NCBI RefSeq assembly: GCF_012939995.1
Contig: NZ_SPMZ01000011.1
Coordinates: 1,662-65,661 of the forward strand
Length of the DNA: 64,000 nt
Direction of reading: 5' to 3'
DNA from: Candidatus Competibacter phosphatis
GTDB taxonomy: Bacteria > Pseudomonadota > Gammaproteobacteria > Competibacterales > Competibacteraceae
Positions 30,646 through 39,406 of the stretch are shown here, piece after piece. Each line of letters opens with the position of its first letter. Position 1 is the first letter of the stretch. The notes under the pieces were generated by a model, which was not told where the DNA came from, did no database searches, and worked only from the letters and a program-made list of their open reading frames with translations. Both the position numbers and the translations under genes were made by a program.

Positions 30646-30818
30646 GGATCGAGGGAGAAACTCGAAATACAAAGCTATGACCGCAACCATCCGTCATTAG
30701 TTTCCACGACGGGGCCGGGTTTCGGCCGGTCCCGATGGAAAATCAGATAGGCGTCTTTCACGGAAAGCGCAGGCGCATCCGACCGCATGCCGACCCGCGA
30801 ACTTGCCGGGCGCCGATC

Positions 30819-33800
30819 TTACTCCAGCACCAACGGCGCCGGCTTCAACACCACCGCGCTGAGCGGCGGCAGATTCAGGACCAGCGAGAAGGCATAACCG
30901 TGGCTGGAAACCTCCTCGGCCATGATGCGCTTGCCGGCCAGCGTCTCGCCGGAGCCGCCGTACTCGCGGGCATCACTGTTCAACAACTCCCGATATTCGA
31001 CCGGGAACGGCACCCCAATCCGATAGTGCTTGCGCGCTTGGTCGGAAAAGTTCAGCACGAACACCATGGTCTCGCGCGGATCGCGGGCCTTGCGCAGAAA
31101 GGCCAGCACGTTGGTCTCGGCACCGCCGGCGTCCAGCCACTCGAAACCGGCGCCACGAAAATCGACTTGATGGCAAGCCGGTTCCTGGCGGTACAGCCTA
31201 TTGAGATCGGCCACGAAGCGTTGCAGGCATTGATGCGGCAACTTGCGCAGCAACCCCCACTCCAGTTCGGCATCGTGGTTCCATTCGCTGGGCTGACCGA
31301 ATTCCCCGCCCATGAACAGCAGCTTCTTGCCGGGATGACCGTACATGAAGGCATACAGCAGGCGCAGGTTGGCGAACTGCTCCCGCTCGGTGCCGGGCAT
31401 CTTGCCCAGCAGCGATTTTTTCAGATGCACCACTTCGTCGTGCGACAGCGACAGGATGAAGTTCTCGTTGAAGGCGTAGACGATGCCGAAGGTCAGCTTG
31501 TCGTGATGATGGCGACGATGCACCGGCGCCTTTTGCAGGTAGAACAGCACGTCGTGCATCCAGCCCATGTTCCACTTGAAGCCGAAGCCCAATCCGCCGT
31601 GATCGGTGGGCCGCGACACGTTCGGCCAAGCGGTCGATTCCTCGGCGATCATCATCACGCCCGGATGCTGGGCGTGGACCACGGCGTTGGTGTGCTTGAT
31701 GAACTCGATGGCTTCCAGATTCTCGTTGCCGCCGTACTTGTTGGGAATCCAATCTTTCTTGGAGTAATCCAGATACAGCATCGAGGCCACCGCATCGACC
31801 CGCAGCCCGTCGAAATGGAAATTCTCCAGACAATACAGCGCATTGGCGATTAGGAAATTCTCGATCTCATGGCGGCCGTAATTGAAGATCAGCGTACCCC
31901 AATCGGGGTGTTCGCCCTGGCGCGGGTCGGCGTGCTCGTATAGATGCGTGCCGTCGAACCAGGCCATGGCATGGGCGTCCTTGGGAAAATGCGCCGGGAC
32001 CCAATCGAGAATCACCCCGATACCGTGCTGGTGACAGCGGTCGATCAGCTCCATCAGATCTTCCGGCTTACCGAAACGCGCGGTCGGCGCGTAGAAGTTG
32101 GATATCTGGTAGCCCCAGGACGGACCGTAGGGATGCTCGGCCAGTGGCAGGAATTCGATGTGGGTGAACCCCATCTCCAGCACATAGGGAATCAGTTGGT
32201 CGGCCAAGTCCCGGTAGGATAGGAAGCCGCCGTCCGGCCGGTGTCGCCACGAACCGGCGTGGACCTCGTAAATGGCCACCGGTCGTTCCCAAGCTTTGGC
32301 GCCCGCTCGCCGTTGCATCCACTCGCCATCGCGCCACTGATGCTTGCCGGCCGGATCGTACACCACGCTGGCGGTGCCGGGTGGCGTCTCGGTGTGGAAG
32401 GCATAGGGATCGGTTTTCAGGAACAAGGGACCATTACGGGGCAGAATCTCGAACTTGTACAGATCGCCTTCGCCCAGACCGGGCACGAACAACTCCCAGA
32501 TTCCCGACCCTGGCCGCAGGCGCATCGGATGGCGGCGGCCATCCCACTCATTGAAGGTGCCGACCACGCTGACCCGCCGGGCGTTGGGCGCCCAGACCGC
32601 GAAATTAACCCCGGAGACGCCTCTCACCGTCCGGACGTGCGCGCCGAATTTTTCGAAAATTCGGTAGTGATTACCCTCGGCGAACAAGTGACAGTCCTGG
32701 TCGCCGAAGATCGAGTACGCAAAGGCATAGGGGTCCTCGAAAGTCCAGGTCCGGCCGTGCTCGGTCGCGCTCAGCCGATAGCGCAGCGACTCCGGCTGAC
32801 CGATTACCCGCGTTTCGCACAAACCGCCGTTGTGGACCCAATGCAGCGGGTACAACACCCGTGGCTGATTCTCGCACAGCAGGAAGGGCGCTTCGGCATC
32901 CGGCAACAGGGCGCGCACCACGCTCAGACCCGATTCCCCCGGTAGCGGATGCGGTCCCAGCAAGGCGTGAGGATCGGTATGGCAACCCGCGATCAGGTCG
33001 GCGCACTCCGTCGCCGTCAAAGTGGGTTGCGGCGCGTCTTCCCGCAGCAGGAACCGCAAGCCATCCACCGCCGCTTGCCCTTGCAGCCGTTCGGCGAAGG
33101 TGCGGGCGTCGGTCCGCAGCGCATCGACATGGTAAACCTGACGCCAGAACAGCGCGTTGGCCAGCAGGAAGTTGCGGACCTCGGGCCGCTTCAGGTCGAA
33201 CGCCAACCGGCCGCCGACATCGTCGCGGTCGTAAATCCGCGTGCCGTCGAACCAGCTCAGTTCCTGCCCCTCAAGTGGTATCCGTGGCGGAATCCAGTCC
33301 AGGATCACCCCGATATCCCGCTGGTGGCAGGCATCGATGAAAGCCATCAGCTCCTCGGGCCGACCATAACGGGGATTGGGAGTGAAATAGCCGGCTACCG
33401 TCTCGCCTTCGGCCCAGAATGCCAGTTCGACATGGCTGAAACTCCGTTCCGACAGCCAGGGCAGGACGATGTCCCCGAGCTGGCCATAGGTGGCGACCTG
33501 TCCGGGGTCAGCGGCGGTGGACTCACGCAGCGTGACCCGGTGAATGGCGACCGGCAGCTCCCAGCCAGACGTTTCCATGGCTCGTGCCATCCAGGGCGCA
33601 TCGCTCCAGTCGTGGCAACGCTGCCAGTCGTATGCAAAGGCGGCGGTCTTGGGATAGACCTCGGTATGGAAAGCCAGCGGGTCGGTCTTGAGAAACACCG
33701 CGCCTTCGGCGTTGCGAATCTCGTACTTGTACAGCTCGCCCAAGCCCAGATCCGGCACGAATAGTTCCCATACCCCGGATTGGTGCCGCTCCAGCGGATG

Positions 33801-34283
33801 GCGGCGACCATCCCATTCATTGAAGGTGCCGACCACGCTGACCCGGCTGGCGTGGGGCGCCCAGACCGTGAAGTTGACGCCCATCACGCCTTCCTTCACC
33901 CGCAGGTGCGCGCCCAGTTTGGCGAACAGGTTTTCCAGTGTTCCCGTTTGCAGCGCTTGGCCGTCGGCGTGGGTGAAAGAGGGTTCGTGAATGGCGTAGG
34001 GGTCGTGGAAGGTGGAGGACTGACCGGCGGCGTCGACGGCGAGGAGCCGGTACTCCAGCATCGTGACTCCCGGAATCCGGGCCACGAACAATCCATCTGG
34101 ATGTATGCGCTGCATTTCCCGCCGGACGGAGCCGTTCGCCGGCAGCACGTAGGCTCGCTCGGTCCCCGGCAAAAAGGCGCGGATCGTCAGCATTCGTTCC
34201 CGTTCGACGTAATGAGGTCCCAAGATCGAATAGGGAGCTTCATGACGCAACTCAATGATCTTTTGGATGTGTTCTTCCAGCAT
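30819..34283 (-). CDS. glgB: 1,4-alpha-glucan branching enzyme with an extra N-terminal half-enzyme
   Basis: Protein of 1154 residues; ordinary GlgB has about 730. Residues about 417-1154 are a complete branching enzyme: N1 module, CBM48 (about 554-611), region I DWVPAHF (about 760), nucleophile GLRVDAV (Asp near 829), proton donor IAEEST (Glu near 878) and LSHDEVVH (near 947). Residues 1-416 repeat the N1 module, CBM48 (about 131-188, with TFNEWDGRRHPLE closely matching the second copy) and the first part of the GH13 barrel. In this copy region I reads DWIPPRI, so the His is lost. The nucleophile-equivalent Asp is kept (ALRTDART, near 391), and the part with the proton donor is absent. The N-terminal copy is therefore probably a non-catalytic glucan-binding or positioning module. 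No other glg genes are in the window. Confidence 0.93.
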   Translation of the reverse strand: MLEEHIQKIIELRHEAPYSILGPHYVERERMLTIRAFLPGTERAYVLPANGSVRREMQRIHPDGLFVARIPGVTMLEYRLLAVDAAGQSSTFHDPYAIHEPSFTHADGQALQTGTLENLFAKLGAHLRVKEGVMGVNFTVWAPHASRVSVVGTFNEWDGRRHPLERHQSGVWELFVPDLGLGELYKYEIRNAEGAVFLKTDPLAFHTEVYPKTAAFAYDWQRCHDWSDAPWMARAMETSGWELPVAIHRVTLRESTAADPGQVATYGQLGDIVLPWLSERSFSHVELAFWAEGETVAGYFTPNPRYGRPEELMAFIDACHQRDIGVILDWIPPRIPLEGQELSWFDGTRIYDRDDVGGRLAFDLKRPEVRNFLLANALFWRQVYHVDALRTDARTFAERLQGQAAVDGLRFLLREDAPQPTLTATECADLIAGCHTDPHALLGPHPLPGESGLSVVRALLPDAEAPFLLCENQPRVLYPLHWVHNGGLCETRVIGQPESLRYRLSATEHGRTWTFEDPYAFAYSIFGDQDCHLFAEGNHYRIFEKFGAHVRTVRGVSGVNFAVWAPNARRVSVVGTFNEWDGRRHPMRLRPGSGIWELFVPGLGEGDLYKFEILPRNGPLFLKTDPYAFHTETPPGTASVVYDPAGKHQWRDGEWMQRRAGAKAWERPVAIYEVHAGSWRHRPDGGFLSYRDLADQLIPYVLEMGFTHIEFLPLAEHPYGPSWGYQISNFYAPTARFGKPEDLMELIDRCHQHGIGVILDWVPAHFPKDAHAMAWFDGTHLYEHADPRQGEHPDWGTLIFNYGRHEIENFLIANALYCLENFHFDGLRVDAVASMLYLDYSKKDWIPNKYGGNENLEAIEFIKHTNAVVHAQHPGVMMIAEESTAWPNVSRPTDHGGLGFGFKWNMGWMHDVLFYLQKAPVHRRHHHDKLTFGIVYAFNENFILSLSHDEVVHLKKSLLGKMPGTEREQFANLRLLYAFMYGHPGKKLLFMGGEFGQPSEWNHDAELEWGLLRKLPHQCLQRFVADLNRLYRQEPACHQVDFRGAGFEWLDAGGAETNVLAFLRKARDPRETMVFVLNFSDQARKHYRIGVPFPVEYRELLNSDAREYGGSGETLAGKRIMAEEVSSHGYAFSLVLNLPPLSAVVLKPAPLVLE

Positions 34284-34405
34284 AGCCCTCGCCTTTTTGG
34301 CTGTCCCGCCTTGCCGATTAACATAACAAATTTACGGTTTTAATTCGAATCGCGGCAAGTCTAACGCAGAACGAAGACGAAGGATGTCCGACGGAATTCC
34401 ACAAC

Positions 34406-34438
34406 GAAAAAGGGCGGCGCCCGCATGAGCACCGCCCC
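34406..34438 (-). terminator. Rho-independent terminator after the Spy-like gene
   Basis: Minus-strand GGGCGG ... CCGCCC hairpin followed by TTTTTCG, located 32 bases after the Spy-like stop codon and upstream of glgB. Confidence 0.75.
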
Positions 34439-34469
34439 CTCACAAGTCGTTAATGAGATAAGGAATTTG

Positions 34470-35081
34470 CTATTCGTCGTCGTCACTATCGTCCGCTTGC
34501 CCGGCCGGCGCGTCCGCTGGCTGACCCGGCATCGCCGCTGGCTGACCCGACATCGCCGCTGGTCCCTGTCCGCGCCCTTGTCCACGCCCGCGCCACATCG
34601 GCCGCTCGGTGAAGAATTTGTCCATGACCTGTTTCTGGTCGGGGTCGAGGACCCCATACAGATCGCCGGCGGCCTTGGTCACGGCCTTCATGCCGGCCAG
34701 TCGCTGTTCCATGATCTGCACCCGCACCTCGAATTGAGCTAGCGCGGTTTCCCGATCCTGCATCCGCATCTCCTGCCGAGTTTTGAACATGGCGGCGTGG
34801 CGTGCGTCCTGGGCGCCGAGGAAGGCTTTCCAAGCACTCTCCTGCTCCGGCTTCAGCTTGAGCCGCGCGGCCAGCAATTCCATCCGCTCGGCGTGGTACT
34901 GCTGCATCATGGCATGGCGTTGGCCAAAACCGCCTCCACGCGGACCGCCGCCCATCTGGCAATCGGGACCACCGCCCATCATCGGACCATGACCGCCCCA
35001 GGGACCGGCAAAAGCAGCAGTGGTCAGACCGATACCGGCGACCGTGGCGGCGATCAGTAAACGTTTGCGTAGCGTTTTCAT
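34470..35081 (-). CDS. Spy/CpxP-family periplasmic protein
   Basis: Exported helical protein of 203 residues. Signal peptide (RKRLLIAATVAGIGLTTAAF), then a Gly/Met-rich segment (GPMMGGGPDCQMGG), then the Spy/CpxP helical core (AARLKLKPEQESAWKAFL, LYGVLDPDQKQVMDKFF), both with LTxxQ-like repeats. Family members act as periplasmic chaperones or dampers of envelope-stress kinases. The C-terminus carries an (AAMxGQPA) repeat and an acidic end DDSDDDE. The Met-rich part could bind metal. An OmpR/EnvZ-type pair lies 2 kb away at 37.2-39.3 kb; a link is speculative. Confidence 0.8.
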   Translation of the reverse strand: MKTLRKRLLIAATVAGIGLTTAAFAGPWGGHGPMMGGGPDCQMGGGPRGGGFGQRHAMMQQYHAERMELLAARLKLKPEQESAWKAFLGAQDARHAAMFKTRQEMRMQDRETALAQFEVRVQIMEQRLAGMKAVTKAAGDLYGVLDPDQKQVMDKFFTERPMWRGRGQGRGQGPAAMSGQPAAMPGQPADAPAGQADDSDDDE

Positions 35082-35189
35082 GTTCGAATTCCTCTTGTTG
35101 GGTTGCTTCGGGAACCATTACACCACCGCCATGTAACCGGCATTTTGCCGAAATGGGATTTTTGTAACGGTTTGTATCGCCGAACGGTA

Positions 35190-35636
35190 TTACCCGGTAT
35201 TGCTGAAATCGGCATTGAGTACAAAAGCGTCTATCCGAACGGCCACAAAGACCTACCGCGTGGTGAAGGGCGTCGGTTACCAAAGTCGCCGCATCAAGGT
35301 CGGGGATTTCACGACCATCACCCTGGAAGAAGCCCGCCACCGCGCCAAGAATCTGCTTGGACCATTGGCCAGCGGTATCGATCCGATCAAAGCCCGCCAC
35401 CACCCTGAATGATCGGCGCCACCAACCCGACCTCATGCCTGCGCGACGCCTCAAAACTCCCGTTGCGCTGGCACACTGATCCAAACAGCGGGGAGCGCGC
35501 CTTGCTCCCGTTTTGGCGCCTGCCCAGGTCCGGCACTTCTGTTCAACCTAGCCGAACAGAACCGCCGCCGTCATCCCGAGTACACCAAAACCCTGTTCCA
35601 CTATCGCGGCCGGCACTTTGGGTGGGGGTTGTAAAC
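35190..35636 (+). pseudogene. Remnant of a DUF4102-type tyrosine integrase
   Basis: Two fragments in different frames. At about 35238-35412 the sequence TKTYRVVKGVGYQSRRIKVG, then TITLEEARHRAKNLLG and ASGIDPIKARH match the arm-binding DUF4102 region of P4/CP4-type phage integrases. At about 35538-35633 LAEQNRRRHPEYTKTLFHYRG resembles the stretch before the catalytic His-x-x-Arg of such integrases, and ends in a stop. The middle part is deleted and no catalytic domain survives. This marks an old genomic-island integration near the RAMA cassette. Confidence 0.65.
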
Positions 35637-35801
35637 CAGCGTCAACGTACTGTTACTTCGATGCTGTACGAGAAGCGCCCCGCTCGTAAAATCACCACCT
35701 GCTTATGTGACATTTGATTCATGACCTGCTGTATATCACTACTACTAGGTCAGCTATACAGAACCGTATAATTATTTATTGGGCACCGTGATCGGCGCCT
35801 G

Positions 35802-35829
35802 TTGACAGGGTTTCTATAAATACTACTAT
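35802..35829 (+). promoter_or_regulatory. Sigma-70 promoter of the RAMA-domain gene
   Basis: TTGACA (35802-35807), 16-base spacer, TACTAT (35824-35829). It lies directly before the inverted repeat at 35833-35851 and the ribosome-binding site AGGAG (35848-35852). Confidence 0.7.
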
Positions 35830-35832
35830 TTC

Positions 35833-35851
35833 TCCTATAGTAAAGATAGGA
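35833..35851 (+). promoter_or_regulatory. Inverted repeat overlapping the RAMA-gene ribosome-binding site
   Basis: TCCTAT (35833-35838) and ATAGGA (35846-35851) form a perfect 6-base inverted repeat with a 7-base spacer, just after the -10 box. In RNA the left arm would mask the AGGAG Shine-Dalgarno; in DNA it could be an operator. Either would repress the gene. Confidence 0.5.
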
Positions 35852-35860
35852 GTTATAGCT

Positions 35861-36253
35861 ATGACTAACATTGTCGTTGACTTTGAGGTGTTCAAAGAGC
35901 TTACATCTCGCCGTCGTTCTGAAGAGATGACAGAGAACGATGTTCTTCGGGAGCTCCTCGGTCTCGCAAAGCCCACGCAGAAAAACGGAGCAGCGACGGT
36001 AGAGCCGGGAGGCGTTGCCTGGGTGTCAAAGGGCGTTTCATTTCCCCACGGCACTCAGTTCCGAGCAACATACAAGGGCCAACAGCACAGCGCCTTGGTT
36101 AAAAACGGAGCCTTGGTAATGAACGGCAAGCGGTTTACGTCCCCTTCTGCAGCAGCTGTGGCTATTACCGGCAATCCGGTGAACGGCTGGCGCTTCTGGG
36201 AGTGCCTGCTTCCTGGGAGCGTCAAATGGAAGCTCGCCGCAGACTTGAGGTAA
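35861..36253 (+). CDS. RAMA-domain protein carried on an integron-like cassette
   Basis: Protein of 130 residues. The N-terminal about 35 residues (VDFEVFKELTSRRRSEEMTE, NDVLRELLGL) look like the ribbon-helix-helix-type lead seen in small DNA-associated proteins. The C-terminal about 75 residues match the RAMA (restriction enzyme adenine methylase associated) domain: PHGTQFRATYKGQQHSALV, KRFTSPSAAAVAITG, NPVNGWRFWECLLPG. RAMA domains are thought to recognise modified bases or accompany restriction and transposition enzymes. The stop codon is followed within five bases by an attC-like site, as in integron gene cassettes. AGGAG precedes the ATG by 8 bases. The function in this stand-alone form is not known. 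Confidence 0.78.
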   Translation: MTNIVVDFEVFKELTSRRRSEEMTENDVLRELLGLAKPTQKNGAATVEPGGVAWVSKGVSFPHGTQFRATYKGQQHSALVKNGALVMNGKRFTSPSAAAVAITGNPVNGWRFWECLLPGSVKWKLAADLR

Positions 36254-36257
36254 TGGT

Positions 36258-36335
36258 GCCCAACCATCACTTCCACCCGACATCCCTGCCGCCGCTTCGC
36301 GTCGTCAGGGCTGCGGGCGAAGTGGGGCGTTAGTT
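36258..36335 (+). repeat. attC-like integron recombination site
   Basis: The site starts with GCCCAAC (R'' type RYYYAAC, 36258-36264) and ends with GGGCGTTAG (R' region, 36325-36333). Between them is an imperfect palindrome: CACTTC / GAAGTG, CCCG / CGGG, CCCTG / CAGGG, and a CGCCGCTTCGCGTCG tip. Size and layout match attC sites. The last RRRY bases of R' (AGTT) deviate from consensus. No integron integrase or further attC was seen in the window. Confidence 0.7.
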
Positions 36336-36497
36336 GTATCTCACAATAGGCAGCTAGGATCGAGAATCGCCCAGAAGCTACCCAGGAGCTACCCGCAAAT
36401 TGATCCAAAATTTGTTAACAGGCAACCAACTGTTTGATAAATAAATAATAAAACACAATACTGCCCAAGTAGTTCGGTTTATATCAGCCCCACGGAG

Positions 36498-37061
36498 TCA
36501 GCCCCATAGCACAGCCAACCCGAACGGAACGGCGGCAAACGGCGGCGCGGCCACCGTATCCTCGTCCTTGAACACTCCGACCAGACTCCACAGTCCCTCG
36601 CGCAGCTCGAACGCTTCCAGGGTGCGCGCCGCCGGGTCCACCAGCCAGGCATGCGCCACGCCGAAGCGGGCATAAAGAGGCAGCTTCAATGCCCGATCCT
36701 TGCGGGCAGTGCTGGGGGAAAGGATTTCGCAGACCCAGTCGGGCACGATCTCGAAGCGATGATCCTCGGGCAGGGCTGGCATCCGCTCCCGGCGCCAACC
36801 GGCTAGGTCGGGCACCGCCACCTCGGTGTCGCGGATGAAATGGATTTCGGGCTCCGTCAAGATCCACCACCCGCCCGGACCGCCACGACCACGGTTGAAA
36901 GGGCCACCCAACTCAACGATCAGTTCCGAATGCGCCAAGGTGTGCTTCCCGGCCGGCCGGGGTTGAACGTGGAGCTGTCCGCCGATGATCTCGCCCACCA
37001 CATGGTCCGGCAGGGCCAACAGATCATCGTATAGCGTGAGTTTTTTCGCGGTATTCGGCAT
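36498..37061 (-). CDS. Uma2 family (DUF820) putative endonuclease
   Basis: Protein of 187 residues of the Uma2 family, a restriction-endonuclease-like (PD-(D/E)XK) fold. Visible are GEIIGGQLHVQPRPAGKHT, the acidic VAVPDLAGWRRER, FEIVPDWVCEILSPSTARKD and YARFGVAHAWLVDP. The D ... E-I-L arrangement supplies the predicted metal site. The ATG at 37061 is chosen because GAGGAAGGA lies directly upstream. The family is widespread and its biological role is unresolved. It is divergent from the response regulator gene. Confidence 0.85.
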   Translation of the reverse strand: MPNTAKKLTLYDDLLALPDHVVGEIIGGQLHVQPRPAGKHTLAHSELIVELGGPFNRGRGGPGGWWILTEPEIHFIRDTEVAVPDLAGWRRERMPALPEDHRFEIVPDWVCEILSPSTARKDRALKLPLYARFGVAHAWLVDPAARTLEAFELREGLWSLVGVFKDEDTVAAPPFAAVPFGLAVLWG

Positions 37062-37198
37062 ATTCCTTCCTCGTAAACCCCTTGTGCGCGGTACGGGCGG
37101 TGTTTGCGCTGTCGAACCGACAAATCCCGGACTCGCTGAAACTGCAGTTTGGCAAACCGCATCCCATCCCGCCATCTCTGACCACCACGGCCGATATC

Positions 37199-37909
37199 AT
37201 GAGCGATCACCTTCTCATCGTGGACGACGATCCCGGCTTGCGCGAACTGCTCGCCGACTACCTGAGCCGCAACGGCTTCCGAGTGAGCGGCGCGGCCGAT
37301 GGCCGGGGGCTGTGGGCGGCACTGGAGCAGGCGCCGGTCGATCTAATCGTCCTCGATCTGATGCTGCCCGGCGACGACGGACTGGTGCTGTGCCGCAATC
37401 TGCGTGCCCGCTCGCAGATCCCGATCATCATGCTGACCGCTCGCGGCGACGACACCGACCGCATCGTCGGGCTGGAAATGGGCGCCGACGATTACCTGTC
37501 CAAACCGTTCAACCCCCGCGAACTGCTGGCCCGCATCAAGGGCGTACTGCGGCGCAGCCGCAACACCCCCGGCGAACCGGGCGAACCCAAGCGCTTCCAT
37601 TTCGCCGGCTGGAGCCTGGACGTGGCCAGCCGGCAACTGATCGCGCCCGATGAGGTGCGAGTACCGCTGGGTACCAGCGAATACCGGCTGCTGCAAGTGT
37701 TTCTGGAGCATCCGCAGCGAGTGCTGAACCGCGATCAGTTGCTGGACCTGACCCAGGGCCGCGAGGCCATGCCATTCGACCGCAGCATCGACGTGCAGGT
37801 CAGCCGCTTGCGCCGGCGGCTGCGCGACGACCCGCGCGAGGCAGTCATCATCAAGACCGTTCGCAGCGAAGGCTATCTGCTGGCGGCCCACGTCAGCCGG
37901 GAGTTTTGA
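37199..37909 (+). CDS. OmpR-family response regulator
   Basis: Two-domain regulator of 236 residues. The receiver domain has the acidic pocket DDDPG, the phosphoacceptor in LIVLDLMLPGDDG, the LTARGDD switch and the KPFNPREL lysine. The C-terminal winged helix ends VIIKTVRSEGYLLAAHV. It is of the OmpR/PhoB subfamily. The next gene, a sensor kinase, starts one base before the end of this one (TGATG), making a coupled two-component operon. The output genes cannot be read from the sequence. Confidence 0.92.
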   Translation: MSDHLLIVDDDPGLRELLADYLSRNGFRVSGAADGRGLWAALEQAPVDLIVLDLMLPGDDGLVLCRNLRARSQIPIIMLTARGDDTDRIVGLEMGADDYLSKPFNPRELLARIKGVLRRSRNTPGEPGEPKRFHFAGWSLDVASRQLIAPDEVRVPLGTSEYRLLQVFLEHPQRVLNRDQLLDLTQGREAMPFDRSIDVQVSRLRRRLRDDPREAVIIKTVRSEGYLLAAHVSREF

Positions 37910-39345
37910 TGCGCCTGTTGCCGCAATCCCTGTTCGGTCGGCTGCTGCTGTTCCTGACCGGTGGTCTAGTGCTCGCTCAACTGTTGAGCGCCGGGATTCT
38001 GCTGCAAGACCGCGAACAGGCGCTCTCTCACGCCATCGGCGGCCACATCGCCCAGCGCATCGCCGCCATCGTCGGCCTGCTGGACACGCTGGACGAGGCC
38101 GAACGCCGCCGCCTGGTAACGGCGCTGGATCTACCACCCACCCGACTCAGCCTCGATCTGCCCTGGTCCGAGCAGGCGACGACCGACGAGCGCTACCACA
38201 CCACGCTGTTCCGCGCCTTGCTGCGCCGCCAGCTCGGCCCGGACCGACCGTTTCAGGTCGAGATTGCCGACGACTGGCCGCCACCCATCGCCGACCGGCC
38301 AGCTTGGCGTGCCCCGCACCGGCCGCCGCGCGACTGGGCCGATCGTCCTCCGCCCCCACCCGAAGAAGCAGACCGCCCGCCGCGCCGCTGGCAGCACGCG
38401 ATGATGTTGGGTTTGCGCAATTTCGTGGTGCAGGTGCGCTTGCACGACGAGACCGTGGTCACCTTCCAGCAAGTGCTGCCGGAAGAGGTCATCGCCTGGC
38501 CGACACGCCTGCTGCTGATTCTGCTGGTATTGCTGGTGTCGGTCGCGGTGCTGGCGGCGTTGGCGGTACGTGCCTTGACCCGACCGCTGACCGTGCTGGC
38601 TAACGCCGCCGCCGAACTGGGTCGCGACATTCGCCGCCCGCCGCTGGCCGAATCCGGGCCGTTGGAAGTCCGCCGCGCCGCCGCCGCCTTCAACACCATG
38701 CAGGATCGGCTGATTCGCTACATCGAGGACCGCGATCGCATCCTCGCCGCGATGTCCCATGACCTCAAGACCCCGATCACCCGCTTGCGGCTGCGCGCCG
38801 AACTGCTGGACGATTCGCCGCTGCGGGAAAAATTCCAGGCCGATCTGGACGACATGCAGCACATGGCGCAAGCGTCGCTGGATTTCCTGCGTGGTGGCGA
38901 GAACAGCGAACCCATCGCCTCGGTGGATCTCAACGCCTTGCTGGAATCGTTGCAGGAGGATGCGGAGGATGTCGGCGACGAGGTAGGCATCGCCGGCACG
39001 GTCCGCCAACCCTTACGTTGCCGGCCGCTGGCCTTAAAGCGCTGCCTGACCAACCTGCTGGACAATGCCCTGAAATACGGTCAGCGCGCCGACATCACGG
39101 CACGAGACACGCCACAGCGCTTGACGTTGACGATCCGCGATCATGGATCGGGTATCCCCGACACGGAGCTGGAACGGGTTTTCGAGCCGTTCTACCGGCT
39201 GGAAAGCTCGCGCAGTCGCGACACCGGCGGCGCCGGTCTGGGCTTGAGCATCGCCCGCAACATCGCCCGCGCCCACGGCGGCGACCTGACGCTGCGCAAT
39301 CACCCGCAAGGCGGACTGGAAGCGGTGCTGGAACTCCCACGTTGA
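37909..39345 (+). CDS. EnvZ-type sensor histidine kinase with Pro/Arg/Trp-rich periplasmic region
   Basis: Kinase of 478 residues. TM1 is at about 12-32 and TM2 at about 200-222. The periplasmic segment between them is unusually rich in Pro, Arg, Asp and Trp (DDWPPPIADRPAWRAP, DWADRPPPPPEEADRPP). HAMP follows, then the dimerisation domain with MSHDLKTPITR (His284), then HATPase: NLLDNALKYG, DHGSGIP and GAGLGLSIARNIARAHGG. The paired regulator is upstream. The ligand is unknown; the odd periplasmic part may sense metals, peptides or surfactants. Confidence 0.9.
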   Translation: MRLLPQSLFGRLLLFLTGGLVLAQLLSAGILLQDREQALSHAIGGHIAQRIAAIVGLLDTLDEAERRRLVTALDLPPTRLSLDLPWSEQATTDERYHTTLFRALLRRQLGPDRPFQVEIADDWPPPIADRPAWRAPHRPPRDWADRPPPPPEEADRPPRRWQHAMMLGLRNFVVQVRLHDETVVTFQQVLPEEVIAWPTRLLLILLVLLVSVAVLAALAVRALTRPLTVLANAAAELGRDIRRPPLAESGPLEVRRAAAAFNTMQDRLIRYIEDRDRILAAMSHDLKTPITRLRLRAELLDDSPLREKFQADLDDMQHMAQASLDFLRGGENSEPIASVDLNALLESLQEDAEDVGDEVGIAGTVRQPLRCRPLALKRCLTNLLDNALKYGQRADITARDTPQRLTLTIRDHGSGIPDTELERVFEPFYRLESSRSRDTGGAGLGLSIARNIARAHGGDLTLRNHPQGGLEAVLELPR

Positions 39346-39353
39346 TCCGACAA

Positions 39354-39385
39354 TAAATAAAGCCCCCGGTCACCTACCGGGAGCC
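39354..39385 (-). terminator. Rho-independent terminator for the glycine-rich protein gene
   Basis: On the minus strand GGCTCCCGGT / ACCGGGGGC forms a stem with a short loop, followed by TTTATTTATT. It lies 22 bases after the stop codon at 39407 and in the opposite sense could also end the kinase operon. Confidence 0.7.
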
Positions 39386-39406
39386 TTGCCGCCTATCATT
39401 ATTGAT

